Of a stretch of 64,000 bases of DNA, positions 8,069 through 16,350 are shown piece after piece; position 1 is the stretch's first letter, and each line of letters opens with the position of its first letter. The position numbers and the translations under genes are program-made. Location of the stretch: contig JAJYWN010000023.1 of the NCBI GenBank assembly GCA_021791495.1, positions 60,562-124,561 on the forward strand, given 5' to 3'. The DNA comes from Bacillota bacterium. Lineage in GTDB: Bacteria > Bacillota > Sulfobacillia > JAJYWN01. The notes under the pieces were generated by a model that saw nothing but the letters and a program-made list of their open reading frames with translations, made no database searches and was not told where the DNA came from.

Positions 8069-10155
8069 GCTCCAGTTGCCATGCTCCCGCGGCGAAGCAG
8101 GCTGTCGTGCGGCGCCCCCGTGGTGGGACCAGTTGCCATGGCCCGTCACCAGTCCTGACTCCCGGGGCCCAGTTGCACATCGCTTTGGTGGGCCGTCCCA
8201 ACGTCGGCAAGAGCACCATCTTCAACACTCTGACCGGGCTCAGCCAGCACACCGGCAACTGGCCGGGCAAGACCGTGGACCTGGCTGAGGGCCAGGTGGT
8301 GGCGGGCGGGCAGATCGTGCGCTTGGTGGACCTTCCCGGTACCTACACCATCGGGGCGAAGACGCAGGGTGGGCATCAGGTGGGTATCGACGAGGCGGTG
8401 GCTAGGGATTACGTCCTAGAGCACCGGCCTGACTTACTAGTGGCCGTGGTGAGCGCCCTGTCTCTGGAGCAGGACCTCTATCTCGTCGGCCAACTGCTTT
8501 CCCTTCCGGCGCCGGTGATGGTCGCTCTGAACATGATTGACGTCGCCCGACAGAACGGCATCGACGTGGACCATGTCCTCCTTGCCAAGCGGCTGGGCGC
8601 GCCGGTGGTCCCGCTGGCCGCCACCAACCCGGATGACGTCAACCGGCTGCTGGGCCGGATGCTCGAGATGGTTGAAGAAGCGCGGGCCGTCGAGGTAGGG
8701 GCGCAGACGGCGGCGGGCCGGGCTCTGACCGGTCCTTGCGCCAAATGCCCTTTCGCCGCCGGAGCGGTGGTCGCCGGACCCGCCCGGGGCCCGGTCGGTG
8801 ACACCCCAGACGATGGAGCCACGTGCGGTGGGACAGCCGGGGGCACGGCGGGTGTACGGGCGTGCCCCGGAGGGCTCTTCATCCCGCGGCCGGACGTCGC
8901 CGACCCCGCGGCGATATACGCTTGGGTCGACTTGGTCCTGGATGGAGTGCGGAAGAGCGCCGGACGCCGCCATCTCGACCGGCAGGTGGACCGTATCCTG
9001 ACCCACCCGGAGCTGGGCATGCTCTTCCTCATGGCCATCCTGGGTCTGGCCTTCGCCATCACCTTCGGCGTCGGCGTGCCACTCCAGAAGCTCCTGGCTA
9101 CCTGGCTTATCGCCCCGATCGGGCAGGCTCTGCGGGCGGTGACAGGGGCCTTGCCACCTTGGGTCGGCAGCCTTCTGGTGGACGGCGCTTTGGGCGGAGC
9201 GGGAATCGTTATCACCTTCCTGCCGGTGATGGGGATTTTCTTCGCCGTCATGGCCGTCTTGGAGGACATCGGTTACATGGCTCGGGCGGCGGTGGTCATG
9301 GACCGGTTCATGCATAAGCTCGGACTGCACGGCAAGTCCTTTCTCCCTCTCTTCCTTGGGTTCGGCTGCAACGTGCCCGCGGTGATGGGGACGCGGACCA
9401 TCGAGTCCAAACGGGGGCGGATCCTTACCACGCTCCTCACCCCTCTGGTGCCTTGCTCGGCGAGGTTGACCGTGGTGAACTTCATGGCCGCGTCCTTCTT
9501 CGGTGTCTGGGCGGCCCTGGTGGTCTGGGGCTCCATCGGCCTGAACATCGTGATGGTGGCGGTGCTGGGCGTCATTCTCTCCAGGACTATCTTGCGGGAC
9601 CCTGAGGGTGGGGAACTGGTTATGGAATTGCCGGCTTACCACCGGCCCAGCCCCCGCGTCATCGGGTACCTGCTATGGTTCAAGCTGAAGTCCTTCCTGA
9701 ACCGCGCGGGCACCGTGATCGTGGTGGCATCGGTCATCCTTTGGGCCTTGGCCTACTTCCCGGGCGGCAGTCTGGAACACAGCTTCTTGGCCTCTGTGGG
9801 CAAACTACTCGAGCCGGTGGGGCGTCTGGCGGGACTTGACTGGAGGCTATTGGTGGCGGCTCTGGCCAGCTTCGTGGCGAAGGAGAACGCCCTGGCCGCT
9901 CTGGCCGTCGTTTTCGGAGTCGGCAACGGGTCAGGCGCCACGCTGGTCGAAGCCATCCGCCACGGTGTGCCTCCGGCTGCCGCCCTGTCTTTCCTGACTC
10001 TGGTCATGCTCTTCATCCCCTGCCTGGCCACGGTGACAGTCATGCACCAGGAACTGAAGAGCAAGGCTTGGACTGCTTTCGGAGTGTTGATGCTGTTGAT
10101 AGTGTCCTTCGCCATGGCGGCCGGGGTCTATCGGGTCGCGCTGCTATTCAGTTAA
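8065..10155 (+). CDS. feoB: Fe(II) transporter FeoB
   Basis: 696 residues; GTP-gated ferrous iron transporter of the cytoplasmic membrane. G domain motifs: GRPNVGKST (G1), DLPGTY (G3) and NMID (G4). The membrane domain carries the two Gate regions, recognised by LPLFLGFGCNVPAVMGTRTI with its conserved Cys and by PCSARLTVV, and ends with FVAKENALAALAVVFG. ATG 8065 overlaps the feoA stop and has AAGGGGG upstream. Odd points are an N-terminal extension of about 35 residues with two SCH motifs (SSCHAP, TSCHGP) coded by a repeated CCAGTTGCCATG, and a Cys-containing insertion between the G domain and the membrane part. Confidence 0.95.
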   Translation: MSSSCHAPAAKQAVVRRPRGGTSCHGPSPVLTPGAQLHIALVGRPNVGKSTIFNTLTGLSQHTGNWPGKTVDLAEGQVVAGGQIVRLVDLPGTYTIGAKTQGGHQVGIDEAVARDYVLEHRPDLLVAVVSALSLEQDLYLVGQLLSLPAPVMVALNMIDVARQNGIDVDHVLLAKRLGAPVVPLAATNPDDVNRLLGRMLEMVEEARAVEVGAQTAAGRALTGPCAKCPFAAGAVVAGPARGPVGDTPDDGATCGGTAGGTAGVRACPGGLFIPRPDVADPAAIYAWVDLVLDGVRKSAGRRHLDRQVDRILTHPELGMLFLMAILGLAFAITFGVGVPLQKLLATWLIAPIGQALRAVTGALPPWVGSLLVDGALGGAGIVITFLPVMGIFFAVMAVLEDIGYMARAAVVMDRFMHKLGLHGKSFLPLFLGFGCNVPAVMGTRTIESKRGRILTTLLTPLVPCSARLTVVNFMAASFFGVWAALVVWGSIGLNIVMVAVLGVILSRTILRDPEGGELVMELPAYHRPSPRVIGYLLWFKLKSFLNRAGTVIVVASVILWALAYFPGGSLEHSFLASVGKLLEPVGRLAGLDWRLLVAALASFVAKENALAALAVVFGVGNGSGATLVEAIRHGVPPAAALSFLTLVMLFIPCLATVTVMHQELKSKAWTAFGVLMLLIVSFAMAAGVYRVALLFS

Positions 10156-10205
10156 GAGACTAGAGTGGTATACTCCGGGTTATAAGTGACCCAAGGGGGA
10201 ACCGG

Positions 10206-11123
10206 ATGTTGTCGGGCGCGGGTTCGGGACGCGACAAAAGGATGGACATGCTTCAGACTACGACGGCGATTGATCTCGAAGGTTGGTATCAAGCCATCTT
10301 CCAGAGACATTCGCGGCGTCAGTATAATGGGCACCGCTTGACTCCGCAGGAAAAAGAGGTCTTGATCCGGGCGTGCGCCGACCTGGCATTCCCTGACGCC
10401 GACCCGCCGGCAACACACGCTGTGTTCGTAGACGAGCCCCCCGAAGACGTTTTCCGTGGGGCCGTGGGCGCCTATGGGAAAGTCACCGATGCCCCAGCTT
10501 ATCTTGCTTTTATAGCCGACGAAAGCGACCCGAACTGCCAGGAGAAGGCGGGGTACCTGGGTGAGTGTCTAGTGCTGGAAGCGGTCAGCAAGGGCCTGGA
10601 TACGTGCTGGGTAGGCGGGTACTTCCGTCCCGAGAAGGTGGCCAGACAGCTACGGTTGGTCGGGCGCGAGAGGGTGGTGGCCGTGACGCCCGTCGGTCAT
10701 GCCACGCCCGAAACGACCTTTGCGGAGAGATCTCTATCGGGCCTGGCCAGGAGCCATCACCGCCTGCCGCTGACGGCGCTTCTGGACCGGAAGAGCCCCG
10801 GGATGGCCCCTTTGGGCGCCATTCCCGTGTCCCACCGCGGTGAGACGGCTCTGGCATCCCTGCCTCCCTGGGCTCTCGTGGCTGTGGAAGCCGCCCGCCT
10901 GGCTCCCTCGGCGGTGAACCGCCAGCCCTGGCGCTTCGCTGTGGAGCCTTTTGCCTTGACGGTCCGCTGCCGTATGCCTTTCCCCAGTTTCGGGATCTCC
11001 CCGCGGTTGGACTGTGGCATTGCCATGGCCCATCTGGAACTGGGAGCCGCCCACGCCGGCGCCCGGGGCCGGTGGGAGTTCCTGCCCTATCCGGGTATCG
11101 CCCGGTTCACTATCAGCGCCTGA
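10206..11123 (+). CDS. nitroreductase-family flavoprotein
   Basis: 305 residues, resembling the TM1586-type nitroreductases (FMN-binding). The N-terminal half has the HSRRQYNG start typical of the family and LGECLVLEAVSKGLDTCWVGGYF; the C-terminal half has a second nitroreductase-like segment, APSAVNRQPWRF, with the usual FMN contact region. ATG 10206 is 5 bases after AAGGGGGA (10193-10200). It starts 50 bases after feoB; a ferric or flavin reductase role is possible from this position but not shown by the sequence. Confidence 0.82.
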   Translation: MLSGAGSGRDKRMDMLQTTTAIDLEGWYQAIFQRHSRRQYNGHRLTPQEKEVLIRACADLAFPDADPPATHAVFVDEPPEDVFRGAVGAYGKVTDAPAYLAFIADESDPNCQEKAGYLGECLVLEAVSKGLDTCWVGGYFRPEKVARQLRLVGRERVVAVTPVGHATPETTFAERSLSGLARSHHRLPLTALLDRKSPGMAPLGAIPVSHRGETALASLPPWALVAVEAARLAPSAVNRQPWRFAVEPFALTVRCRMPFPSFGISPRLDCGIAMAHLELGAAHAGARGRWEFLPYPGIARFTISA

Positions 11124-11178
11124 TTTTCGCCCGATACCCTACCTTCGCCCGGGCGGGGCACCATCGTGCTTACTTGGC

Positions 11179-11868
11179 CTACTTGGTGATGCTCACCTTC
11201 GTGATGCGGTCCTTGGCGGCTATCTTATCGACCACGTCCATGCCCTGAATGACCTTGGCGAAAACGGCGTACTGCCCATCCAGCCAGCTAGCGTCCGTCT
11301 TCAGGATGTAGAATTGCGACGTAGCGGAATTGGGATCGCTGCTGCGGGCCATGCCCACCATGCCGCGCAGGTTCTTGAGCTGAGGGTTTACCTCCAGCTT
11401 AATCGTCTTCGACGAACCGCCCCCGCCGGTTCCGGTCGGGTCGCCGGTTTGGATGACCCAGCCCTCCACGCGGTGGAACGTCATGGTGGGGACGTTGTAG
11501 AAACCGCTCTGGACCAGATCGAGGAAGTTCTTGCTGGTGACAGGCATGAGCTTCGGGTAAACCTCGAGAACGATGTTGCCCTTGGCGGTCTCAATCGTGA
11601 CCTGCTTGGTATCCGGCTGCGCCGCCGGTTTCGGTCGGTTAAGCATGACTACGGTCCCCACTCCCCCCAGGATGATCAAGGCGATGACGACAAGAAGCCA
11701 CGCCGGTGTCTGCCGGGCCGGCGGCCGACGCTCTGGCCCGCGGCCCGGCGGCCTTGGCCCTGTCGGACGCGACCCAGCCGGGCGCGACCCAGCCGGGCGC
11801 GAGTCGGCTGCTCCCCGTCCGCCCGCTTTCTGCCCACCGGAACCCTTCTTCGATTGACCTTTGGCCAA
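11179..11868 (-). CDS. peptidyl-prolyl cis-trans isomerase, cyclophilin type, membrane-anchored
   Basis: 229 residues. An N-terminal basic, low-complexity tail (repeats of SRPAG/SRPTG) precedes one membrane span at about 57-76 (AWLLVVIALIILGGVGTVVM). The cyclophilin domain covers about 85-229 with TAKGNIVLEVYPKLMPVTSKNF, the catalytic-region FHRVEGWVIQTGDPTGTG and SQFYILKTDASWLDGQYAVF. It probably acts outside the membrane in folding of exported proteins. Convergent with the nitroreductase gene; no operon partner. Confidence 0.9.
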   Translation of the reverse strand: MAKGQSKKGSGGQKAGGRGAADSRPAGSRPAGSRPTGPRPPGRGPERRPPARQTPAWLLVVIALIILGGVGTVVMLNRPKPAAQPDTKQVTIETAKGNIVLEVYPKLMPVTSKNFLDLVQSGFYNVPTMTFHRVEGWVIQTGDPTGTGGGGSSKTIKLEVNPQLKNLRGMVGMARSSDPNSATSQFYILKTDASWLDGQYAVFAKVIQGMDVVDKIAAKDRITKVSITK

Positions 11869-11938
11869 TGGTTTCCGACCCCCTCTTCAGCGGTGAACCG
11901 GCCCTAGTATACACCAAAGGGGGGTGGGGTGACGTACT

Positions 11939-11959
11939 CCGCTGACTGAAAGTCAGCGG
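11939..11959. other. hairpin at the end of the IS200/IS605 remnant
   Basis: CCGCTGAC and GTCAGCGG form a perfect 8-bp stem around TGAAA. IS200/IS605 elements carry such subterminal hairpins; it directly abuts the tnpA remnant. It may be the surviving end of the element or a chance palindrome. Confidence 0.4.
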
Positions 11960-12111
11960 CATCTCAGGCGCACGAAGAGCATCCGGGCCGAAGCACCCTT
12001 GATGAGCTTCACGGCGCTAGCTACCGCCCTGGCCGGCGGAACGCTGATGAACAGGTGGGCATCACCTCCAGTCCTTTCACCTCGTAGCCATGCTTAGCGC
12101 AGATCTCTTGC
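11953..12111 (-). pseudogene. IS200/IS605-type transposase (TnpA) remnant
   Basis: Read on the minus strand, EICAKHGYEVKGLEV and, in another frame, HLFISVPPARAVASAVKLIKG followed by ASARMLF match the core of Y1-type HUH transposases. The two frames are joined by a deletion of about 10 bases that removes most of the expected PDHVH stretch, which would hold the HUH metal-binding histidines. The N terminus and everything after MLF, including the catalytic tyrosine helix, are missing. The remnant is dead. Confidence 0.6.
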
Positions 12112-12347
12112 AGCAGGCGCAGGCTGCGGATGTGCCTCTGGAAGCAGTGGAAACGCGTCCGAACCCGTCTCCGTGAGCTTCGGGCACTCGGTCTGCCGGA
12201 CTTCGTCTATATCCACTACGCCAATGCCCGCAAGGGATACTGGCATATGGCGGAGGTCCGTTGAGCAGCGCCCTGGGCGCTGCCTATTGGCAGGCCCAGG
12301 GGCTGATTAGGCTCTCTGAACGTTACCGTGAACTTCGCGCTACTTGA
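12112..12347 (+). pseudogene. group II intron maturase remnant (C-terminal end, frameshifted)
   Basis: The frame from 12112 reads RRRLRMCLWKQWKRVRTRL followed by LRALGLPDFVYIHYANARKG and YWHMA, the C-terminal maturase part of group II intron reverse transcriptases. At about 12253 one base has been lost; the neighbouring frame continues with LSSALGAAYWQAQGLIRLSE and RYRELRAT up to TGA 12345-12347. All reverse transcriptase motifs upstream are missing. The piece is fused to the inverted tnpA remnant at about 12105-12112. Confidence 0.75.
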
Positions 12348-12420
12348 TGAACCGCCGGATGCGGACCCGCATGTCCGGTGGTGTGAGAGGGCGACCGGGA
12401 GAACCGGCCCCTACTCGATT
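12348..12420 (+). mobile_element. group II intron domains V and VI (3' end)
   Basis: ACCGCCGGA (12351-12359) pairs with TCCGGTGGT (12374-12382), the inner TGCG with CGCA, leaving the 2-base bulge TG: the layout of domain V. A second stem-loop built on GGGCGACCGG and CCGGCCCC, followed by CTACTCGATT, fits domain VI with its branch-point A and the intron 3' end near 12418-12420. With the maturase remnant this is the 3' third of a group II intron; the 5' ribozyme part is absent, so it cannot splice. Confidence 0.7.
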
Positions 12421-12495
12421 TGACAAACATGGACAACTGCCCCTGAGCCCCATTCCACCCGCGGTCTGAGCCGAGGCACGGCAGAAACCGGGGGT

Positions 12496-12834
12496 GGAGT
12501 CAACTCAGGACACTTCTCTCTCGACAAGAGGGTATCTTGGGTTTACCCCTCTTCTCGGAACCATACCCTAGGGGGGTATCGGAGAGCCCTTTCGGACCTC
12601 CGCCACCAAGTGTCGGGACCCGCCAGTGCCCTGTCGGAACCAACCGTCCCGCGGATTGTCGCGCCATGGGGGAAAGCGGATGTGGACCCGTGCACTCTAG
12701 CAGCGGAAAGGAAAGCAAGGCCGCGTGATCCTCCCCACGATTGACCTGGCGCCTCCTCGTGAAAGCCGGCACAATGGCCTGGGGTAAACCCAGGATACCC
12801 TGTTGGTCTCGGAAAAGTATCCCGAATTGACTCC
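12496..12834. repeat. 339-bp element with 54-bp imperfect inverted ends
   Basis: The left end 12496-12549 and the reverse complement of 12781-12834 agree at 42 of 54 positions by my count, with a 20-base innermost block (GGGTATCTTGGGTTTACCCC) differing at one position and an outer block GGAGTCAA conserved. No transposase is coded between them. This looks like a MITE or a solo-deleted insertion sequence. A frame of 152 codons on the minus strand spans it but resembles nothing I know. Confidence 0.55.
12563..12579. promoter_or_regulatory. possible CsoR-type operator inside the inverted-repeat element
   Basis: ATACCCTAGGGGGGTAT has the ATACCC...GGGTAT layout of operators bound by CsoR/CstR-family (copper or persulfide) repressors. 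There is no adjacent gene to regulate, so it may be a relic or chance. Confidence 0.25.
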
Positions 12835-13027
12835 CACGACCCCACGGCGGCGGATACCCCCCTACCCCCCGACAACGGACTACATAAGCACCTTCTGGGC
12901 CGCCGCGGACGCCGATCAGATGAGGTGGTTTGCGCTCGTCTAGCCTCTTTGTCAACAAGCTAAGGCCGCGGAGCGATGTCCGCGACCTGCGCTTCTTCCC
13001 GGTCTTCTTCCCGGTCTTCGTAGGCAG
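12835..13027. other. intergenic stretch without a recognisable gene
   Basis: Contains a short perfect hairpin CGCGGA-GCGATG-TCCGCG (12967-12984), possibly the transcript end of the minus-strand gene that stops at 13028, although no T-run follows, and two tandem copies of CTTCTTCCCGGT (12992-13015). No coding signal. Confidence 0.5.
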
Positions 13028-13837
13028 CTAGAAATGGAGCACCGGAAGAGGGAATGGGGCGGTGTTCGGGTTATGCTGGCCCAGGGCATAGAAGGTGGCC
13101 GGTCCGACCACACCGTCCGCCGAAAGGTGATGCGCCTGCTGGAAGGCTACGACCGCAGCCTTGGTAGTCGCATCGTAAAGGCCGTTGCGGGCACCCGAGT
13201 AGTACCCCAGGTTTTGCAGCAGGACCTGCAAGAAGACCACGTCGAAGCCGTTCCTCCCGCTCTGGATGGCCCGGCCGCCGACGAAGGTGTAGATCCACAG
13301 CGAATCGTAGGCGCCCGAGCCGACGACGGAGTTGTAGGTCAGTCCGGTGTTACCGTTGGCGATGGCGTCCTGCTTGAAGGTCAGGGCCGCCGCGGCTGTC
13401 TTGGGGCCGAAGATCCCGTCGGCCGGAGCACCCACCTGACTGGCGTAGCGGAAGAGGTTCAACCTGTTCTGCAGGATCTTAACGTCCCCGCCGCTATCGC
13501 CCTGTGAGAGTTCACGGATCCCGAAAACCGGCCCGCCATAGGTCGTGAAAGGGGGGACTCCCTGGCCATAGGCGAAGAACACGTTGGGGCCGGCCACGCC
13601 GTCCTGCGCCAGCCCGAACTGCCGCTCTACGTTCTGGACGGCGGTCATGGTGTTAGCATCGAACTCACCGGTGAGGGGCACCGGGTCACCGATGGGCGGA
13701 GTCATGACTTCGTGCATCACGTTGTAGACCCCTTGGAGCACGGCAACGTCCGTGCCCCGTAATCTGGGGTAGGTGAGGTATAGATTTCTGCTGCCAAAAC
13801 GAACGTAAGGACCAAAAAGGGAGGCGAATCTGTCCAT
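13028..13837 (-). CDS. peptidoglycan-binding-repeat protein
   Basis: 269 residues made of three peptidoglycan-binding type 1 repeats, each with an LQ.-L..YG / G.FDA-T..AV..FQ pattern: LRGTDVAVLQGVYNVMHE with DANTMTAVQNVERQFG; GDVKILQNRLNLFRYAS with GPKTAAAALTFKQ; FDVVFLQVLLQNLGYYSG with DATTKAAVVAFQQAHHL. No signal peptide or enzymatic domain is seen, so it could be exported by another route or be a spore-layer type protein. ATG 13837 is chosen because AAGGAGG lies 6 bases upstream; ATG 13843 directly abuts that site. Confidence 0.85.
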   Translation of the reverse strand: MDRFASLFGPYVRFGSRNLYLTYPRLRGTDVAVLQGVYNVMHEVMTPPIGDPVPLTGEFDANTMTAVQNVERQFGLAQDGVAGPNVFFAYGQGVPPFTTYGGPVFGIRELSQGDSGGDVKILQNRLNLFRYASQVGAPADGIFGPKTAAAALTFKQDAIANGNTGLTYNSVVGSGAYDSLWIYTFVGGRAIQSGRNGFDVVFLQVLLQNLGYYSGARNGLYDATTKAAVVAFQQAHHLSADGVVGPATFYALGQHNPNTAPFPLPVLHF

Positions 13838-13972
13838 GCTCATCCTCCTTCTGGGGGAGCTTCCACAAGATGTCTCACGGGGCGAGTGCCGCCTTCGGTT
13901 AACACCTTATGTTAAGGAAGATGGGAATGGAACACCTTCATCACGTAGTAGGGCGAAAAGCCCGGATTCCGC

Positions 13973-14416
13973 CTAGTTCTGGGACAAATACCTAGCCAGC
14001 CAGCGCAGAGCCAGGACGTAACCATCCGGACCCAGGCCGCAGATCTGCCCTCTCACCACCGGGGCGATGACCGACTTGTGACGGAATTCCTCTCGGGCAT
14101 AGATGTTCGAGAGGTGCACCTCCACGGCGGGGAGGCCGGAGGCGGAGATGGCCTCGCGGATGGCGATGCTGTAGTGGGTGTACGCGGCGGCGTTGATGAT
14201 GAGCCCCGCGGCGGACCCGCGTCCGGCCAGGATGGCGTCGACGATGACACCCTCGTGATTCGACTGCAGACATTCCACCTCCAGCCCCAGACGCGCACCC
14301 TCTTCTCGCAGCGCGGCGTCGATCTCCGCCAGCGTGGTCCGCCCATAGACCTGTGGTTCACGCACGCCCAGGAGGTTAAGGCACGGACCGTGGATGACAA
14401 GTATCTTCTCATTCAT
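13973..14416 (-). CDS. aroQ: 3-dehydroquinate dehydratase, type II
   Basis: 147 residues; converts 3-dehydroquinate to 3-dehydroshikimate. Typical motifs: VIHGPCLNLLGVREPQVYG with Arg19 and the catalytic Tyr24, QSNHEGVIVDAI, INAAAYTHYSIAIREAI and VEVHLSNIYAREEFRHKSV with the catalytic His. Position 12 is Cys where type II enzymes normally have Asn in the GPNLNLLG motif (see findings). ATG 14416 is preferred over an upstream in-frame ATG at 14449 because it gives the family's usual N terminus. Last gene of the aro operon, 32 bases after aroKB. Confidence 0.93.
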   Translation of the reverse strand: MNEKILVIHGPCLNLLGVREPQVYGRTTLAEIDAALREEGARLGLEVECLQSNHEGVIVDAILAGRGSAAGLIINAAAYTHYSIAIREAISASGLPAVEVHLSNIYAREEFRHKSVIAPVVRGQICGLGPDGYVLALRWLARYLSQN

Positions 14417-14448
14417 GCACTGCCGCCTTCTTTCATCAAGACACCGCA

Positions 14449-16350
14449 TTAGGGCATCGTGCCAGAGCGCGACGGAACTGCTGCGCGGAAACCCGCCGCC
14501 GCCAGCTCTTCCGGCGGGATATCGGTCACCACGCGGCAGTCGCCGATGGCGAAGGGAAGGACCATCCGGACCCCCTTGGCATCGCGTTTCTTGTCTTTCG
14601 CCATGGCGTCGGCCAGTGCCTGGAGCATGCCCGGACGTGGGTGGCCAAGGGTGACCGGCAACCCGACCGCGGCCAGTGCGCGCTGGACGCGGCCCACCGC
14701 CTCCTCCGCCAGGTACCCGCGGCCGGCCGCCACCCTGGCGGCGGCGGCGGTCCCGATGGCCGCGGCCTCACCGTGTAGGTACCGGCCCGGAAAGACCGCT
14801 TCTAGCGCGTGCCCCAAGGTGTGTCCGAGGTTCAGCACTTGGCGCGGACCCTCGTCTCGCTCGTCGGCTTTGACCACGCCGGCTTTGACGGCTACGGCTG
14901 CCCGGATGAGCGGGGCCAGACCTTCAGCGTCTTCCGCGATGTGGCTTCCGCCCTGCGCGGCGTGGATTCCGCTGCAGCCCTGCGCTTGGCCGGCCGCACC
15001 CTCCAACACCGCGAAGGCGGCGGGGTCTCCGATGATCGCTGCCTTGACGACCTCCGCCAGACCGTTACGCACCTGCCGCGGGGGAAGGTGGTGGAGGGCT
15101 TGGGGGTCGGCGATGACCAAGACCGGCTGGTGGAAAGCCCCGACCAGGTTCTTATACGTTCTTCCGCCACCGCGGAGGTTGACCGCCACCTTGCCGCCCA
15201 CCGAGCTGTCGGCCTGGGCCAGGACGGTGGTAGGAGCCTGGACGAAAGCAAGCCCGCGCAGGAATGTGGCGGCGAAGAACCCTGCCAGGTCCCCCACGGC
15301 CCCGCCTCCCAAGGCCAGGACCACGTCGGAGCGGGACAGGCCGGTTTCCAGGCCGGCTTGGTAGAGGCGGTCCAGAAGGCCGCGGGACTTGGCCACCTCG
15401 CCGTCTGGTACCAGGGCTTTGGCGACCCGGTAGCCCGCGTTCTCCAGGCTCTCCGCCAGCGGTTCCCCTAAGAGACCCCAGACCAGAGGGGTCGACACGC
15501 AGAGGACGCGGCGGGGCGGCGCCTTGACGGCCGAGAGGAGCTGCCCCGCGCGAGACAGGGCGCCGGGGAAGTCGTAGTAGCCATAATCGGCCGCCCCGGC
15601 CTGGATGCGCAGGGCCGCGGGCGGGACCTGGCCCGTGGCCGCCGCGACCACCGGCGCAGCCGCAGCCTCAGCCGCACCCGCCGCAACTGCCGGGACCGCG
15701 GGCGACGCCGGCATCCGGCTTCCGGGGCCCAGAACCGCTACGACCGCTTCGGCCGCGGCCTCGGGCGAAAGACCCTCGGTGTCGATGACATGATGAGCAG
15801 CCTGATAAGCCGTGCTTCGGGCGTCATGTAGTATACGTAGCTTGTCGAAGCCGTCCGGACCGGCCAAAAGCGGGCGCCCGGTGCCGCCGCCACCCTCACT
15901 GCCACCCTCACCGGCACCCTCACCGCCACCCTCACCGTGCTCACCACCGCCCTCGCCGCCATGCGGCGGCCTACCCCTGAAGAGCCTTTGCCACAGCGTC
16001 TCCGGGCTAGCCGTCAGGGCCACCATAGTCCCAGACCGGTGCATCAGCCGCGCATTGCGCCGGTCAACCGGTGCACCTCCGCCCGTCGCCACCACCACCG
16101 CCCGCGCCCCGGCCGCCAGAGCCAGTGCCCGGCGTTCCAGGCTGCGGAAATAGGGTTCACCTTTCGCAGTAAAGATGGCTGGAACAGGCATTCCGGCCAT
16201 GGCTTCGATCAGCTCATCGGTGTCCAGGAAGGCCGTCCCCAAACGGCGGGCCAGGACCCGACCGGTGCTGGTCTTGCCCGACCCGGGCATGCCTACCAGG
16301 AAAACGGGGCTATGCCCATCCCAACCTTCAGTCACGGGCGCCGGCCTCAC
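14449..16350 (-). CDS. aroKB: shikimate kinase / 3-dehydroquinate synthase fusion
   Basis: 633 residues. Residues 1-200 are shikimate kinase: P-loop GMPGSGKTSTG at 20-30, DTDELIE, and ATGGGAPV at about 88-95. Residues about 250-633 are 3-dehydroquinate synthase: ALGGGAVGDLAGFFAATFLR, PTTVLAQADSSVGGK, GLAEVVKAAIIGD and the metal-site region LNLGHTLGHALE. A Gly/Glu-rich insert of about 28 residues (131-158) sits in the kinase just before GRPLL, where the lid normally lies. An Ala/Pro-rich linker joins the two enzymes. The gene start (GTG 16350) overlaps the aroC end by 23 bases; GTG 16335 is an alternative. Confidence 0.93.
   Translation of the reverse strand: MRPAPVTEGWDGHSPVFLVGMPGSGKTSTGRVLARRLGTAFLDTDELIEAMAGMPVPAIFTAKGEPYFRSLERRALALAAGARAVVVATGGGAPVDRRNARLMHRSGTMVALTASPETLWQRLFRGRPPHGGEGGGEHGEGGGEGAGEGGSEGGGGTGRPLLAGPDGFDKLRILHDARSTAYQAAHHVIDTEGLSPEAAAEAVVAVLGPGSRMPASPAVPAVAAGAAEAAAAPVVAAATGQVPPAALRIQAGAADYGYYDFPGALSRAGQLLSAVKAPPRRVLCVSTPLVWGLLGEPLAESLENAGYRVAKALVPDGEVAKSRGLLDRLYQAGLETGLSRSDVVLALGGGAVGDLAGFFAATFLRGLAFVQAPTTVLAQADSSVGGKVAVNLRGGGRTYKNLVGAFHQPVLVIADPQALHHLPPRQVRNGLAEVVKAAIIGDPAAFAVLEGAAGQAQGCSGIHAAQGGSHIAEDAEGLAPLIRAAVAVKAGVVKADERDEGPRQVLNLGHTLGHALEAVFPGRYLHGEAAAIGTAAAARVAAGRGYLAEEAVGRVQRALAAVGLPVTLGHPRPGMLQALADAMAKDKKRDAKGVRMVLPFAIGDCRVVTDIPPEELAAAGFRAAVPSRSGTMP

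Noticed and set aside
8437..9642. 401-codon open frame on the minus strand
   Set aside because: Antisense to feoB; His/Gln/Arg-rich composition typical of reverse-frame translation.
12500..12958. 152-codon minus-strand frame
   Set aside because: Runs through both inverted ends of the 339-bp element; no family, no convincing ribosome binding site.
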